From Uliginosibacterium sp. (GTDB taxonomy: Bacteria; Pseudomonadota; Gammaproteobacteria; Burkholderiales; Rhodocyclaceae): a DNA stretch of 64,000 nt. Under the pieces are notes generated by a model that was not told where the DNA came from, did not search any database, and saw only the letters and a program-made list of their open reading frames with translations. Position numbers and translations under genes: made by a program. Within the stretch, counting starts at the first letter, position 1; each line of letters begins with the position of its first letter. Shown here one piece after another: positions 26,059 through 36,684 of the stretch. Location: positions 206,001 to 270,000 of the forward strand of contig JADKDZ010000003.1 of NCBI GenBank assembly GCA_016718265.1. Direction: 5' to 3'.

Positions 26059-26083
26059 ACCACTCTACGGAGTGGTTTTTTTA
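26059..26083 (+). terminator. Rho-independent terminator after HiPIP
   Basis: Stem ACCACTC / GAGTGGT with loop TACG, followed by a run of seven T. It lies 27 bases after the HiPIP stop. Confidence 0.88.
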
Positions 26084-26122
26084 TGCCTCGAAGCGCCGCA
26101 CGGGCTGGGCTTCTGCAGGCAG

Positions 26123-26157
26123 CTGCCCGGAGAGCCAAGCGGGGTGCGGCTTGGCGG
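26123..26157. repeat. Palindromic repeat, family B, copy 2
   Basis: Shares CTGCCCGGAGAGCC with copy 1 and has a stem GCCAAGC / GCTTGGC around GGGGTGCG. It lies downstream of aroE and of the HiPIP terminator, between convergent genes. Confidence 0.55.
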
Positions 26158-26188
26158 ATAGGTCTCTGGTCCCGCGCCCGGTGCTGAC

Positions 26189-27013
26189 TCAGGCCGTCCG
26201 CAAGGCGGTGATGACGGGGGCGGTGTCCGGGCGGATGCCGCGCCAGAGATAGAAGCACTCGGCACCCTGCTCGACGACCATGCCCAGGCCATCGGCGGCC
26301 AAGCCTGCGCCGGCCGCGCGGGCGGCGACGACAAAGGCGGTGGGGTCCTTGCGATAGGCCATGTCATAGGCAAGCGAGTCGCGATGCCAGACGCTGGCCG
26401 GGATGGGGGGGACGTCGTTGCTCATGCTGGCGGCAGAGCCGTTGATGACCACATCGAAACTGCCATGAATGTCTGCGAAACCACCGCCCGCCAGTGCAAT
26501 GCCGTTGGCGTTTGAACGGAACTCCTCAGCCAGATCGCTTGCTTTGTTTGCCGTGCGGTTGGCGATGAAGACTTCGGCGGGTGACTGGTCAAACAAGGGG
26601 AGCAGCGTGCCTCGGACGGCACCGCCGGCGCCGATCAGCAGAACGCGCTTGCCGCGGAGCGCGACGCCGAGGTTATGGGTGATGTCACGCACGATGCCAA
26701 AGCCATCGGTGTTGTCTCCGAGAATGCTGCCGTCTGGCATGAAGCTGAACATATTGATGGCGCCCGCCGCGCGGCCGCGCGGGGTAAGGGAGTCGGCCAG
26801 TTCGAAGGCTTCGAGCTTGAAGGGCATGGTGATGTTCATGCCCTTGCCGCCGCCGGCCTGAAAACTGCGCACCCCCGCAACGAAGCCATCAAGCTCGGCA
26901 AAGATGGCGCTGTATTCCAGGTCTTGCCCGCATTGGCGGGCAAACGCGGTTTGCAGAGCAGGGGATTTTGCTTGGGCGATGGGGTTGCCGATGATGGCGT
27001 AGCGGTCGGTCAT
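26189..27013 (-). CDS. aroE: Shikimate dehydrogenase (AroE)
   Basis: The 274-residue enzyme reduces 3-dehydroshikimate with NADPH in chorismate synthesis. Substrate-site residues are visible: IGNPIAQAKSPALQ (Ser before Pro), the catalytic Lys in NITMPFK, and DNTDGFG. The dinucleotide site is LLIGAGGAVRG, followed by FIANRT, which reads the NADP phosphate. The chorismate pathway supplies the aromatic starter used by the polyene locus at 50 kb, though the two are not linked in an operon. Confidence 0.94.
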   Translation of the reverse strand: MTDRYAIIGNPIAQAKSPALQTAFARQCGQDLEYSAIFAELDGFVAGVRSFQAGGGKGMNITMPFKLEAFELADSLTPRGRAAGAINMFSFMPDGSILGDNTDGFGIVRDITHNLGVALRGKRVLLIGAGGAVRGTLLPLFDQSPAEVFIANRTANKASDLAEEFRSNANGIALAGGGFADIHGSFDVVINGSAASMSNDVPPIPASVWHRDSLAYDMAYRKDPTAFVVAARAAGAGLAADGLGMVVEQGAECFYLWRGIRPDTAPVITALRTA

Positions 27014-27086
27014 GCGGGGGCTCCGTGCGTGGCGGGCGAGTCAGGGGCGAGAGTTTAGCAGCCCGCTCCGCACGGAGTTTGTGTCG

Positions 27087-28907
27087 CTAGCGAACGCCTT
27101 TGTCGAGCCGCATCTTGACGTAGCTGCCGGGGGCGTCGTCGAGCACGGCAAGCTTGCCCCGCGTCGGATCGCGCGACGCTACCTGGGCCGGGTTCTGCGC
27201 GCTGACCCAGGCCTGCCAGTCGGTCCACCACGAGCCCGTCTGGTGGGTCGTGGCGGCCAGCCAGTCTTCGGCGGATTCGGGATAGGTGCTGCTCTCTCCG
27301 GCCCAGAAGCCGTATTTGTTGGCGGCGGGCGGATTGACGATGCCGGCGATGTGGCCTGAGCCACCCAGCACGAAGCGCAGCGGGCCGCTCAGGCATTGCG
27401 CGCCGGCATAGGTGGTCTTCCAGGGGGCAATGTGGTCTTCGAGCGTGGAGATGAAATAGCTGGGAATCTTGACCTTGGCGAGATCGATCTTGACGCCACA
27501 GACTTCGATGCCGCCGGGCTTGCGCAGGGCGTTCTCGATGTACATCTTGCGCAGATAGAAGCTGTGCATCTTGGCCGGCATGCGGGTGGAATCGGAGTTC
27601 CAGTACAGCAGGTCGAAGGGGAAGGGGTCGCGGCCGAGCAGGTAGTTGTTGACCACGAATGACCAGATCAGGTCATTGGCGCGCAGCATGTTGAAGGTGG
27701 TCGCCATTTCGCTGCCTTCGAGGTAGCCGCGTGCGAACATCTTCTTCTCCAGGTGGCTCACCTGCGCTTCATCGATGAAGACCCCAAGCTCGCCGGGTTG
27801 CGAGAAATCGAGCAGCGACGTGAAGAAGGTGGCCGAGGCAATGCGTTTGTCACGTTTTCTGGCCATGTACGAGAGTGTGGTGGCGAGCAGGGTTCCACCG
27901 AGGCAGTAGCCGATCGCATTGATCTCCTTCTCGCCTGTCTGGGTTTCGACCGCGTCGACGGCCGCCAGGACGCCTTCGGTGACGTAATCCTCAAAGCCTT
28001 TGTTGGCGTGCCGCGCGTCGGGGTTGATCCAGCTGATGACGAACACGGTGTGGCCCTGGTCCAGCGCCCACTTGATCAAGGAATTCTTCTCGCGCAGGTC
28101 GAGGATGTAGTACTTGTTGATCCACGGCGGCACGATCAGCAGGGGGCGTTTCCAGACTTTTCCGGTGGTGGGCGTGTAGTGCAGGAGTTGCATCAGCTCA
28201 TTCTGGAACACGACCTTGCCGGGCGTGGTGGCGACATTCTTGCCAAGCTCGAAGGCATGGGCATCGGTCATCCTGATCTTGAGCTGTCCATCCCCTTCTT
28301 CGATGTCGCGCAGCAGGTTGTTGAAGCCCTTGATCAGGTTCTGCCCGTGGCTGCGCATGGTCTCGCGGAAGACCTCCGGATTGGTCACGGCAAAATTGGA
28401 GGGCGACAGGGCGTCAATATATTGCCGGGTGAAGAAGTTCACTTTCTTCTGCACGTTTTCGTCCAGGCCTTCCACGCTGGCCACGGTGTCGTGGAAGTGG
28501 CGGGCGGCAATCAGGTAGCTTTGCTTGACGAAGTCGAAGATGAAGTGGTCTTGCCAGGCGTCGTCCTTAAAACGTTTGTCTTCCTTGGCAGGCGCTGCGA
28601 TCGGTGTGGGCGACATGCCCCAGAGGCGCAGCATCGAGTGTTGCCAGAGCGAGAAGTAGTCCCATACCAGATGCATTTGCAGCTGCGCCATGCGATAGGG
28701 ATCGGCGAGCAGTTTGCCCATCATGTCCATGAAGGCCTGCGCCAGGCCGAGCTCGTCGCTTGGTGGCTGAATGCCTTTGCTGACCTGGCGCTGGATATGT
28801 TCGCTGATCAGCTTGGAGGTGCGCTGTGCGACCTCGGCATAGGTCTTGGCGACTTCGGTGGGGTCGGGCAGTTCTGCTTTGTCAGCTTCGTTCGCTTGGT
28901 TGGCCAT
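27087..28907 (-). CDS. phaC: Class I poly(3-hydroxyalkanoate) synthase (PhaC)
   Basis: I start at ATG 28907 behind AGGAG; 606 residues fit class I PhaC. The lipase-like box is GYCLGG, whose Cys forms the acyl-enzyme. The partner acidic residue is in EDHIAPW and the His in GSGHIAG. The enzyme polymerises 3-hydroxyacyl-CoA on granule surfaces. phaA, phaB and phaR are not in the window, so this is an isolated phaC copy. It is followed on the same strand by aroE, with 73 bases between. Confidence 0.96.
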   Translation of the reverse strand: MANQANEADKAELPDPTEVAKTYAEVAQRTSKLISEHIQRQVSKGIQPPSDELGLAQAFMDMMGKLLADPYRMAQLQMHLVWDYFSLWQHSMLRLWGMSPTPIAAPAKEDKRFKDDAWQDHFIFDFVKQSYLIAARHFHDTVASVEGLDENVQKKVNFFTRQYIDALSPSNFAVTNPEVFRETMRSHGQNLIKGFNNLLRDIEEGDGQLKIRMTDAHAFELGKNVATTPGKVVFQNELMQLLHYTPTTGKVWKRPLLIVPPWINKYYILDLREKNSLIKWALDQGHTVFVISWINPDARHANKGFEDYVTEGVLAAVDAVETQTGEKEINAIGYCLGGTLLATTLSYMARKRDKRIASATFFTSLLDFSQPGELGVFIDEAQVSHLEKKMFARGYLEGSEMATTFNMLRANDLIWSFVVNNYLLGRDPFPFDLLYWNSDSTRMPAKMHSFYLRKMYIENALRKPGGIEVCGVKIDLAKVKIPSYFISTLEDHIAPWKTTYAGAQCLSGPLRFVLGGSGHIAGIVNPPAANKYGFWAGESSTYPESAEDWLAATTHQTGSWWTDWQAWVSAQNPAQVASRDPTRGKLAVLDDAPGSYVKMRLDKGVR

Positions 28908-28946
28908 GCTCGGACTCCTGGTGCACAAGGGTTCAGTAAACGTCGG

Positions 28947-29981
28947 TCATGCGGGGTCGGCGTTAGCCTGAAAACGGATCAGGCCGTCAGCGTCTTCGAT
29001 TCTGTGCGCGCCACCGCTTTGCCAGAGGTGGTTCAGGTGGGCAATGGCTTCGCTCATGGCAAACATCGTCTGGTGCGGATCCAGTTCGCGGCGAAACAGG
29101 GTTTCGAGCAGATCGGCCGCACTGCACGGCTTGGCCAGCGCCTGACGCATTGTGGCAGCGCGTTCGGTGTGGTGCGCATGGAGCTGCCCTATCCGGGCAT
29201 GCAGGCCGATGAATGGAAGGCCGTGCGCGGGCAGGACGAGCGTATCGGCCGGCAGATCGGCAAAGCGGTCGATCGAATCCAGGAAGCGCCCAACGGCGTC
29301 ATCGCAAGGTGTCGCAGCGGGCACAGCGACATTGGTGGTGATGCGCGGCAGCAGCATGTCGCCAGAGATCAATATGCCCAATTCGGCGCAGTACAGGGCG
29401 ATGTGCTCTGGCGAATGGCCCTGTCCGACGATACAGCGCCAGGCGTGCGCGTTGATGCGGATGACATCCTGATCGGCGAGCCGATGGTGATGCTGCGGCA
29501 GGCTCGGCACGCCCCGGCGATAGACGTTGCCGCGGGCGGCAAGTTTGCCAAGGCGGGACGCATCCAGCCCGTGTACGCGAAAGTGCGCCAGCATGGCGTC
29601 GACGCTGTAGGGGCCGAGCGCGTGGTAGAGGGCATGCGCGAGCAGAAACTCGCCGGTCGACATCCACACCGGCGCATGGTGCTGCTGTGACAGCCATTCC
29701 GCATTGCCCAGGTGATCCGGGTGATAGTGCGTGGCGAGGATCCGTGTCAGTGGACGGCCCGCGTCAGCAAGTGTGTTGCTCAGCACCGCGCGGCTCTCCG
29801 CATCGCCTAGCCCGGTATCAATCAGGCAGGCGCCCGCCTCGTCATCCAGCAGCCACAGGTTGATGTGATCGAGGCTCCAGGGCAGGGCAAGGCGCAGCCA
29901 GCGTACGCCCGGCGCGATCTCAAGCAGGGCGCCGGCCGTGGGCGGTGCGGGGTGAGGGTAGTGCAAGGGGCCGGGATGCAT
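28947..29981 (-). CDS. MBL-fold metallo-hydrolase
   Basis: The protein has 344 residues from ATG 29981. The frame continues upstream across the SDR gene on the other strand, which is an artefact. Metal ligands are clear: THYHPDHLG (HxHxDH), then GQGHSPEH, GDMLLP and a final His in LPAHGLP. It belongs to the large class of glyoxalase-II/lactonase-like hydrolases; SPEHIALY and the C-terminal helix domain resemble proteins beside PhaC. Substrate not readable. Confidence 0.88.
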   Translation of the reverse strand: MHPGPLHYPHPAPPTAGALLEIAPGVRWLRLALPWSLDHINLWLLDDEAGACLIDTGLGDAESRAVLSNTLADAGRPLTRILATHYHPDHLGNAEWLSQQHHAPVWMSTGEFLLAHALYHALGPYSVDAMLAHFRVHGLDASRLGKLAARGNVYRRGVPSLPQHHHRLADQDVIRINAHAWRCIVGQGHSPEHIALYCAELGILISGDMLLPRITTNVAVPAATPCDDAVGRFLDSIDRFADLPADTLVLPAHGLPFIGLHARIGQLHAHHTERAATMRQALAKPCSAADLLETLFRRELDPHQTMFAMSEAIAHLNHLWQSGGAHRIEDADGLIRFQANADPA

Positions 29982-30164
29982 GGGGGATCCGATCTTCGTG
30001 CGTGAGGCGGGGTGACAACGGATGATGCATCGCAGCACGACCGGCTGCAAGCCTGCCGAAGCCGATCGTAGGACGAGCCTGTCTTTCTGCCCGGGGGCGG
30101 CACATAATCTGAACAGAAGGCGTGCAGCTCGCGCATCACCGATTGGAATTGCGGAGGATTGCAG

Positions 30165-30842
30165 ATGGCTAAAACCGTGCTCGTAGCGGGCGCAAGTCGG
30201 GGGATCGGCCTCGAATTTGCGGTGCAGTACGCGGCGGATGGCTGGAATGTCATTGCGGGTTGTCGCAACCCGGCGCAGGCGAGGAGCTGGCTGCCGCCAA
30301 GCGTGGATCTGCAGCCGCTGGATGTCACCGATCTGTCCTCGATCGACGCGCTGGGCGAACATCTGGCAGCCGTGGCGCTGGATCTGGTCATCATCAACGC
30401 GGGGGTTTCCGGCCCCGACGCTGTGGGGTTTGTGGCGCCCGATGCCGTTTCGTTCGATACCGTGATGCATACCAACGTGCTGGGCCCGATGCGCCTGATC
30501 CAGACCTTGGGCGCCAATGTGGCCGCGGCGGGCGGGGTGGTGGCTGTGCTGTCGTCGAAGATGGGATCGATCGAACACGCGGATGCGGCCAATGCGCTGA
30601 CGTATCGTTGCTCCAAAGCGGCCGCGAACATGGTGGTCAAAGCTGCGTCCTGTGTCTTCGGGCCGCTGGGGGCGATTGTCATTGGCTTGCATCCAGGCTG
30701 GGTACGCACCGATATGGGGGGGCCGAACGCCCACCTCGGGGTGACGGAGTCGGTCGAGGATCTGCGTGAGGTTATCGCCGGAGTCTCTGGCGGAAGTAAC
30801 GGCGGATTCTTCGATTACACGGGGCGCCAGTTGCCGTGGTAA
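30165..30842 (+). CDS. Short-chain dehydrogenase (C-factor/SDR type)
   Basis: GGAGG precedes ATG 30165. The 225-residue protein shows the SDR nucleotide loop GASRGIGLEF, a NAG-type strand (IINAGVSGPDA), the catalytic Ser in VLSSKMGSI and the YRCSK pair (Tyr-x3-Lys). The C-terminus PGWVRTDMGGPNA resembles C-factor-like SDRs. The DUF1289 gene overlaps its end, so both are cotranscribed. Confidence 0.92.
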   Translation: MAKTVLVAGASRGIGLEFAVQYAADGWNVIAGCRNPAQARSWLPPSVDLQPLDVTDLSSIDALGEHLAAVALDLVIINAGVSGPDAVGFVAPDAVSFDTVMHTNVLGPMRLIQTLGANVAAAGGVVAVLSSKMGSIEHADAANALTYRCSKAAANMVVKAASCVFGPLGAIVIGLHPGWVRTDMGGPNAHLGVTESVEDLREVIAGVSGGSNGGFFDYTGRQLPW

Positions 30843-31048
30843 GCACGGAAGCCGATTTGCCGGCATCGCCCTGCGTGCGGTGCTGCTGCCTGGATGATCG
30901 CACCGATACCTGTGTGGGCTGTTTCCGGACGCTTGCCGAAATCATGCGCTGGGGCAATGCGAATGCGGAGGAGCGTCGGCAGATTCTGTCGCGGTGCGCG
31001 CAACGCCGGGCCGAGCGCCCGTCCGTCGAGGGCGGGTCACGCGGCTGA
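30836..31048 (+). CDS. DUF1289 Cys-rich small protein
   Basis: The GTG start at 30836 lies within the last codons of the SDR gene. The 70-residue protein has the DUF1289 pattern SPCVRCCCLDDRTDTCVGCFRTLAEI with four key Cys and a following Trp. The Cys set suggests a metal or Fe-S site. Function unknown; such genes often sit beside oxidoreductases. Confidence 0.85.
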   Translation: MVSTEADLPASPCVRCCCLDDRTDTCVGCFRTLAEIMRWGNANAEERRQILSRCAQRRAERPSVEGGSRG

Positions 31049-31115
31049 GGGCGTGGCACAATCACGTGCCAGGCCTTGAGGCCTGAAGTGCTGCAAGGCT
31101 CTCCGGAATCTCGTC

Positions 31116-31979
31116 ATGCAACTCATACTGATCAGTGGATTATCGGGTTCAGGCAAAAGCATCGCGCTGAACGTGCTGGAAGACGCAGGCCTGTACTGCG
31201 TCGACAACTTGCCGGTTACGCTGTTGCCGCAACTGGTGGTGCAACTGCGCGCGGAGGGAAGCACCCGTGCGGCGGTGGCGGTGGACGTGCGATCGGGGAA
31301 CAGCATCAAGGCACTGCCCGAGGTCGTCGAACACCTGCGCGAGTTGGTGGAAGACCTGCGCTTCATCTTTCTCGATGCCCGCGATGCGACCTTGCTGGCG
31401 CGATTCTCCGAGACGCGCCGGCGACACCCGCTGGCCGATGACGCGATGACCGTGCAGGAGGCGATTGCGCGCGAGCGGGAAATGCTCTCGCCGGTGGCGG
31501 TGCTCGGGCAACGCATGGATACCAGTCAGCTGCATCCCAATGTACTGCGCGCCTGGGTGCGCGAGCTGGTTCAGGCCGGGCCTGCGCCGGGGATCACCTT
31601 GCTGTTTCAGTCGTTTGGTTTCAAGCATAGCGTGCCGGTTGATGCCGATATGGTTTTCGATGTGCGTTGCCTGCCAAACCCCTTTTATGACCCGGCGATG
31701 CGCACCCTGACCGGGCTTGATCAGGCCGTGGTGGATTTTCTGGATGCCTCTGACGACGTAGCCCGCATGGCGGGTGACATCCGGCGCTTCGTGGCGGACT
31801 GGCTGCCGTCATTCGTCGCCGATGGGCGCAACTACTTCACGGTGGCGATTGGCTGCACGGGCGGGCAGCATCGCTCGGTGTATCTGGTCGAGTGGTTGAG
31901 CCGGGCGTTCGCGGGGTCCTACAAGGTCATGGTGCGTCATCGCGCCCTGGCGGCTGGGCAGAAAGCCGAGCCGAGGTGA
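31116..31979 (+). CDS. rapZ: RapZ RNase adapter / nucleotide-binding protein
   Basis: The 287-residue protein has Walker A GLSGSGKS (residues 8-15), a strand DLRFIFLDARDATLLARFSETRRRHPL, and the C-terminal RapZ domain with AIGCTGGQHRSVYLVEWL. In enterics RapZ guides RNase E to GlmZ sRNA and senses glucosamine-6-phosphate. The usual betaproteobacterial neighbours (hprK, ptsN, HPr, PTS IIA) are absent; here it follows a DUF1289 gene and precedes NusG-II and Gx transporter genes by 5 bases. Confidence 0.95.
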   Translation: MQLILISGLSGSGKSIALNVLEDAGLYCVDNLPVTLLPQLVVQLRAEGSTRAAVAVDVRSGNSIKALPEVVEHLRELVEDLRFIFLDARDATLLARFSETRRRHPLADDAMTVQEAIAREREMLSPVAVLGQRMDTSQLHPNVLRAWVRELVQAGPAPGITLLFQSFGFKHSVPVDADMVFDVRCLPNPFYDPAMRTLTGLDQAVVDFLDASDDVARMAGDIRRFVADWLPSFVADGRNYFTVAIGCTGGQHRSVYLVEWLSRAFAGSYKVMVRHRALAAGQKAEPR

Positions 31980-31984
31980 GGCAG

Positions 31985-32374
31985 ATGTGGCGCCATGCGG
32001 CGCTCTGGCTGTGCGGGATGCGGCCGGGCGATTACGCGCTGTTGCTCGTTGCCGTGCTGGCGACGGGCTATGCCGGACGTCATTTTTGGGGGGCTGACCA
32101 CCCCGCGCTGGCCGTGGTGCGTGCGGGCGGCAAAACGGTGGCCAGCTTGCCGCTGGACCGGCCGGGCCGTGTGCAGGTACGCGGGCCCTTGGGCCTCACC
32201 CACATCGAGGTAGAGCCGGGGCGCGCGCGGGTGGCCGCGGACCCCGGGCCACGTCAGTACTGCGTCAAGCAGGGCTGGCTGACGCGCAGCGGCGCGGCCG
32301 CGATCTGCGCGCCGAACGAAGTCAGTCTGCTGCTTGAGGGGCGCCGCAGCAGCTACGATTCTCTGAGTTACTGA
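31985..32374 (+). CDS. NusG domain II-like exported protein
   Basis: The 129-residue product starts at ATG 31985. It has an N-terminal membrane helix (DYALLLVAVLATGYAGRHFW) and a beta-rich extracytoplasmic domain ending PRQYCVKQGWLTRSGAAAICAPNEVSLLLEG, which matches the NusG-domain-II family found with Gx transporters and ApbE. The two Cys may form a disulfide or bind a ligand. Its stop overlaps the start of the next gene (TGATG). Confidence 0.82.
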   Translation: MWRHAALWLCGMRPGDYALLLVAVLATGYAGRHFWGADHPALAVVRAGGKTVASLPLDRPGRVQVRGPLGLTHIEVEPGRARVAADPGPRQYCVKQGWLTRSGAAAICAPNEVSLLLEGRRSSYDSLSY

Positions 32375-32904
32375 TGATGACTGAGCCCAAACGCGTGGTG
32401 GCGGATGCATCGGACTTTCGCGTGGCACGATACGCTGCGGCGGCGATTGCGCTGTCGGTTGCCGAGGCAGCGATTCCGAGCCCTTTGCCCGGCGTAAAAC
32501 CGGGCCTGGCGAACATCATCGTGCTGCTGGTGCTGATGCGTCACGGCTGGGCAGAGGCGGCCTGGGTTGCCTTGCTGCGCGTATTTGCCGCCAGCCTGCT
32601 TCTGGGCCAGTTGTTGGCGCCAGGGTTCTTTCTCAGCCTGGCGGGCAGTGTGGCCAGTCTCGCGGTACTTGCGGCGGCCACGCGCTTGCCATCGCGCTGG
32701 TTTGGCCCGGTCAGCCTTAGTCTGCTGGCAGCGTTCGGGCATATTGGGGGCCAGATGATGCTGGCCCGGTTGTGGCTGGTGCCGCATGAGGGCCTGTGGG
32801 CCTTGTGGCCGATTTTCTCGATGACTGCGACGATATTCGGCGCGGCCAATGGTTTGATCGTGGCGCGTTTGCTGAGCGTCGATGACAAGGAGACCGCAGG
32901 ATGA
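32374..32904 (+). CDS. Gx transporter family protein (HepI-like)
   Basis: A 176-residue integral membrane protein with about five helices and the family segment AIPSPLPGVKPGLANIIVLLVL (GVKxGLAN). Members are annotated as heptaprenyl diphosphate synthase component I or Gx transporters and commonly pair with a NusG-II protein and ApbE flavin transferase. ApbE is not here; instead the flavin prenyltransferase gene ubiX follows with ATGA overlap. Role in quinone, flavin or isoprenoid supply is inference. Confidence 0.85.
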   Translation: MMTEPKRVVADASDFRVARYAAAAIALSVAEAAIPSPLPGVKPGLANIIVLLVLMRHGWAEAAWVALLRVFAASLLLGQLLAPGFFLSLAGSVASLAVLAAATRLPSRWFGPVSLSLLAAFGHIGGQMMLARLWLVPHEGLWALWPIFSMTATIFGAANGLIVARLLSVDDKETAG

Positions 32905-33503
32905 ACAAGACCATTGCAGTGGCGCTGACAGGCGCTTCCGGCATGCCCTACGGCTTGCGCCTGATCGAATGCGTCTTGTTGTCGGGCGCGCGGGTGCAGG
33001 TGTTGTATTCCCAGGCTGCGCAGATCGTGATGAAGCAGGAGTTGCACCTCGCCCTGCCTTCCCGTGCGAGCGATGCCCAGCAATGGTTCTGCAAGCGCTT
33101 CGAGACGGATGCCTCGCGTTTGCAGGTGTTTGGTCGCGAAGAATGGTTTGCGCCGCTCGCATCGGGCTCCAATCCCCCGGACGCGATGGTGGTCTGCCCC
33201 TGCACGATGGGCACACTCGCCTCGATTGCAGCCGGTCTCTCGGCTGACCTGATCGAGCGCGCAGCCGATGTGTGCATCAAGGAGGGCCGCAAGCTGGTGC
33301 TGGTGCCGCGTGAAGCACCGTTCTCGACCCTGCATCTGGAAAACATGCTGCGTCTGTCGCGCATGGGGGTGGTGATCCTGCCGCCCAATCCCGGTTTCTA
33401 TCACCACCCGGAAACCGTGCAGGATCTGGTGGACTTCGTCGTCGCCCGGATCCTTGATCAGATTGGCGTTCCGCAAACCCTCATGACCCGCTGGGGAGCT
33501 TGA
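32901..33503 (+). CDS. ubiX: Flavin prenyltransferase UbiX
   Basis: The 200-residue enzyme attaches a dimethylallyl group to FMN to make prenyl-FMN, the cofactor of UbiD decarboxylase in ubiquinone synthesis. Diagnostic parts are TGASGMPYGLRL (FMN loop), VVCPCTMGTLASIAAGLSADLIERAADVCIKE, and VPREAPFSTLHLENMLRLSRMG arranged as in all UbiX. Start at ATG 32901, overlapping the Gx gene. It ends 16 bases before a convergent diguanylate cyclase gene. Confidence 0.96.
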   Translation: MNKTIAVALTGASGMPYGLRLIECVLLSGARVQVLYSQAAQIVMKQELHLALPSRASDAQQWFCKRFETDASRLQVFGREEWFAPLASGSNPPDAMVVCPCTMGTLASIAAGLSADLIERAADVCIKEGRKLVLVPREAPFSTLHLENMLRLSRMGVVILPPNPGFYHHPETVQDLVDFVVARILDQIGVPQTLMTRWGA

Positions 33504-33519
33504 GGGGGCGACACACGCG

Positions 33520-34836
33520 TCATGCAGCCGGCCTGGGCTCCCCCGGTGTGGAGATCACGACGCGATTGCGTCCGGCGTTCTTGGCTTCATAGAGCGCGGC
33601 GTCGGTGCGCTGGATGAAGGCTGTGAGGTCTTCGCCGTGCGCGATCGTGGCAACCCCGATGCTCATGGTAAGCCGCAGCCCGTTTGGCCATGTGCCCTGG
33701 GCAACCGTTTCCAGCAGCTTCTTCGCCAGCGAGACGGCGGCATCCAGCGGCGTGTCGGGGCAGAACAGGAAAAACTCCTCGCCGCCCCAGCGCACAATGT
33801 AGTCGCGCTGGCGAACCGAGGCGCGCACCAGGCGGACGAACTCCACCAGGACCTGATCGCCGGTGTCGTGCCCAAAGCTGTCGTTGACGCGCTTGAAGTG
33901 ATCCAGATCGCAACACAGCAAGGAAAGCGGCCGTTTGCGCGCGTTGTCAAGGATCGACTCCTGCCACAGCAGATCGCGGATGCCCGCGCGGTTGAGCGCA
34001 CCGGTGAGCGGGTCCTGGCGCGCGAGACTGCCCACGCGTTCGTTCTCCACCGTCAGCGCGCGGTTCAGCGCTTCCAGCTGCTTCTGGCGACTTTGTGCCG
34101 CCGCCAGCGCGTGATGTTTCTGCTGGAAATCAAAGATCAGGAACAGGATGCCCGCACACAGCCAGAGCGTTGTCACGATCAGCCCGACTTCGCCGCGAGT
34201 GAGCCATTTGCCTCGAAACTCCACGTAGTCGATGGCGATCTGCTGCGAGCGTTCTTCGCGGATACCCGCTGTCGAGAGCTGAACCACCGGGACAGATGAC
34301 ACGTCCACCGAGGCCCGCTCAACCGGGATGTGGTTATTGGTGAGCCACCAAGATGCGACATTGAGTGCGCTGAGCGAGATGACGGTTTCCCTCTCGTCCT
34401 CAGGATCAAACTGCAGCTCGTTCTGCTTCCAGCTCAACTGGTCATTCGGATCGGCCTGTGTTCCGTCATAGTTGCGCATGAACAGGCGCATCCGTCGCGA
34501 ACCGTTGCCGGTGATATGTATTTTGAGCGCGACGGTTTCGTATTTGGAGAAATCGAAACCCGTCGGGGGTGGCGCGATGGCCACAGTGAGTTCGCAGAAG
34601 GGCCATTCGTAGCGGTGGCCGACGGTGCAGTCCCAGATCAGGCGCCGGTCTCGTTTGACCAGCGCGGTTTTGCTGTCGCCGCCCGCTTTGCTGTCGTCAA
34701 TCGCGTCGATCTGGTAAGGGCTCTGCGCGTCGATCCGCAGAACCAGGTTCATGCCGAGGTGCTGCCAGACCAGCAAGGTGATGGACAACAGGATGAGCAC
34801 GGACACGCAGAGACGCAATAACGCGCGCGGAGTCAT
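33520..34836 (-). CDS. Diguanylate cyclase with extracytoplasmic sensor
   Basis: From ATG 34836 (behind AAAGGG) the protein has 438 residues. It has an N-terminal membrane helix (LCVSVLILLSITLLVW), a periplasmic beta-rich sensor of about 210 residues, a second helix (GEVGLIVTTLWLCAGILFLIF), a short coiled coil and a GGDEF domain with the active GGEEF and FGHDTGD. It should make c-di-GMP in response to an unknown envelope signal. No EAL domain is present. Confidence 0.92.
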   Translation of the reverse strand: MTPRALLRLCVSVLILLSITLLVWQHLGMNLVLRIDAQSPYQIDAIDDSKAGGDSKTALVKRDRRLIWDCTVGHRYEWPFCELTVAIAPPPTGFDFSKYETVALKIHITGNGSRRMRLFMRNYDGTQADPNDQLSWKQNELQFDPEDERETVISLSALNVASWWLTNNHIPVERASVDVSSVPVVQLSTAGIREERSQQIAIDYVEFRGKWLTRGEVGLIVTTLWLCAGILFLIFDFQQKHHALAAAQSRQKQLEALNRALTVENERVGSLARQDPLTGALNRAGIRDLLWQESILDNARKRPLSLLCCDLDHFKRVNDSFGHDTGDQVLVEFVRLVRASVRQRDYIVRWGGEEFFLFCPDTPLDAAVSLAKKLLETVAQGTWPNGLRLTMSIGVATIAHGEDLTAFIQRTDAALYEAKNAGRNRVVISTPGEPRPAA

Positions 34837-35049
34837 GGCACGCACCCTTTCCAAAGAATTGACGAGGTGGACAACGGGTTTTGGCGCATCTTCTTGAGAC
34901 TGGCAAATCGCCGCCTGCTTCCCTGGAAGCCCCGGAGCTATGGTTCAAGTCATTGAGCTATCGGGATAATTCCTGAAAGTGTACAATCGCGCCCTTTCGC
35001 AGGCTCGCCTGATTCCGGGCAGGGCCCGTTTGCTTTCAAGGATTCCGCA

Positions 35050-36669
<1,620 letters not shown>

Positions 36670-36684
36670 GCCGGTTCGCCTCTG

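Noticed and set aside
27753..29690. 645-codon plus-strand frame opposite phaC
   Set aside because: Antisense of phaC and the MBL gene; composition and lack of motifs match a shadow frame.
28947..30866. Very long open frame (639 codons) on the minus strand across the MBL and SDR genes
   Set aside because: Only the part from ATG 29981 shows MBL motifs; the rest is the reverse of the SDR gene and has no coding pattern.
34944..34987. Promoter for ybiT (TACAAT box)
   Set aside because: No -35 element at an acceptable distance; not listed as a feature.
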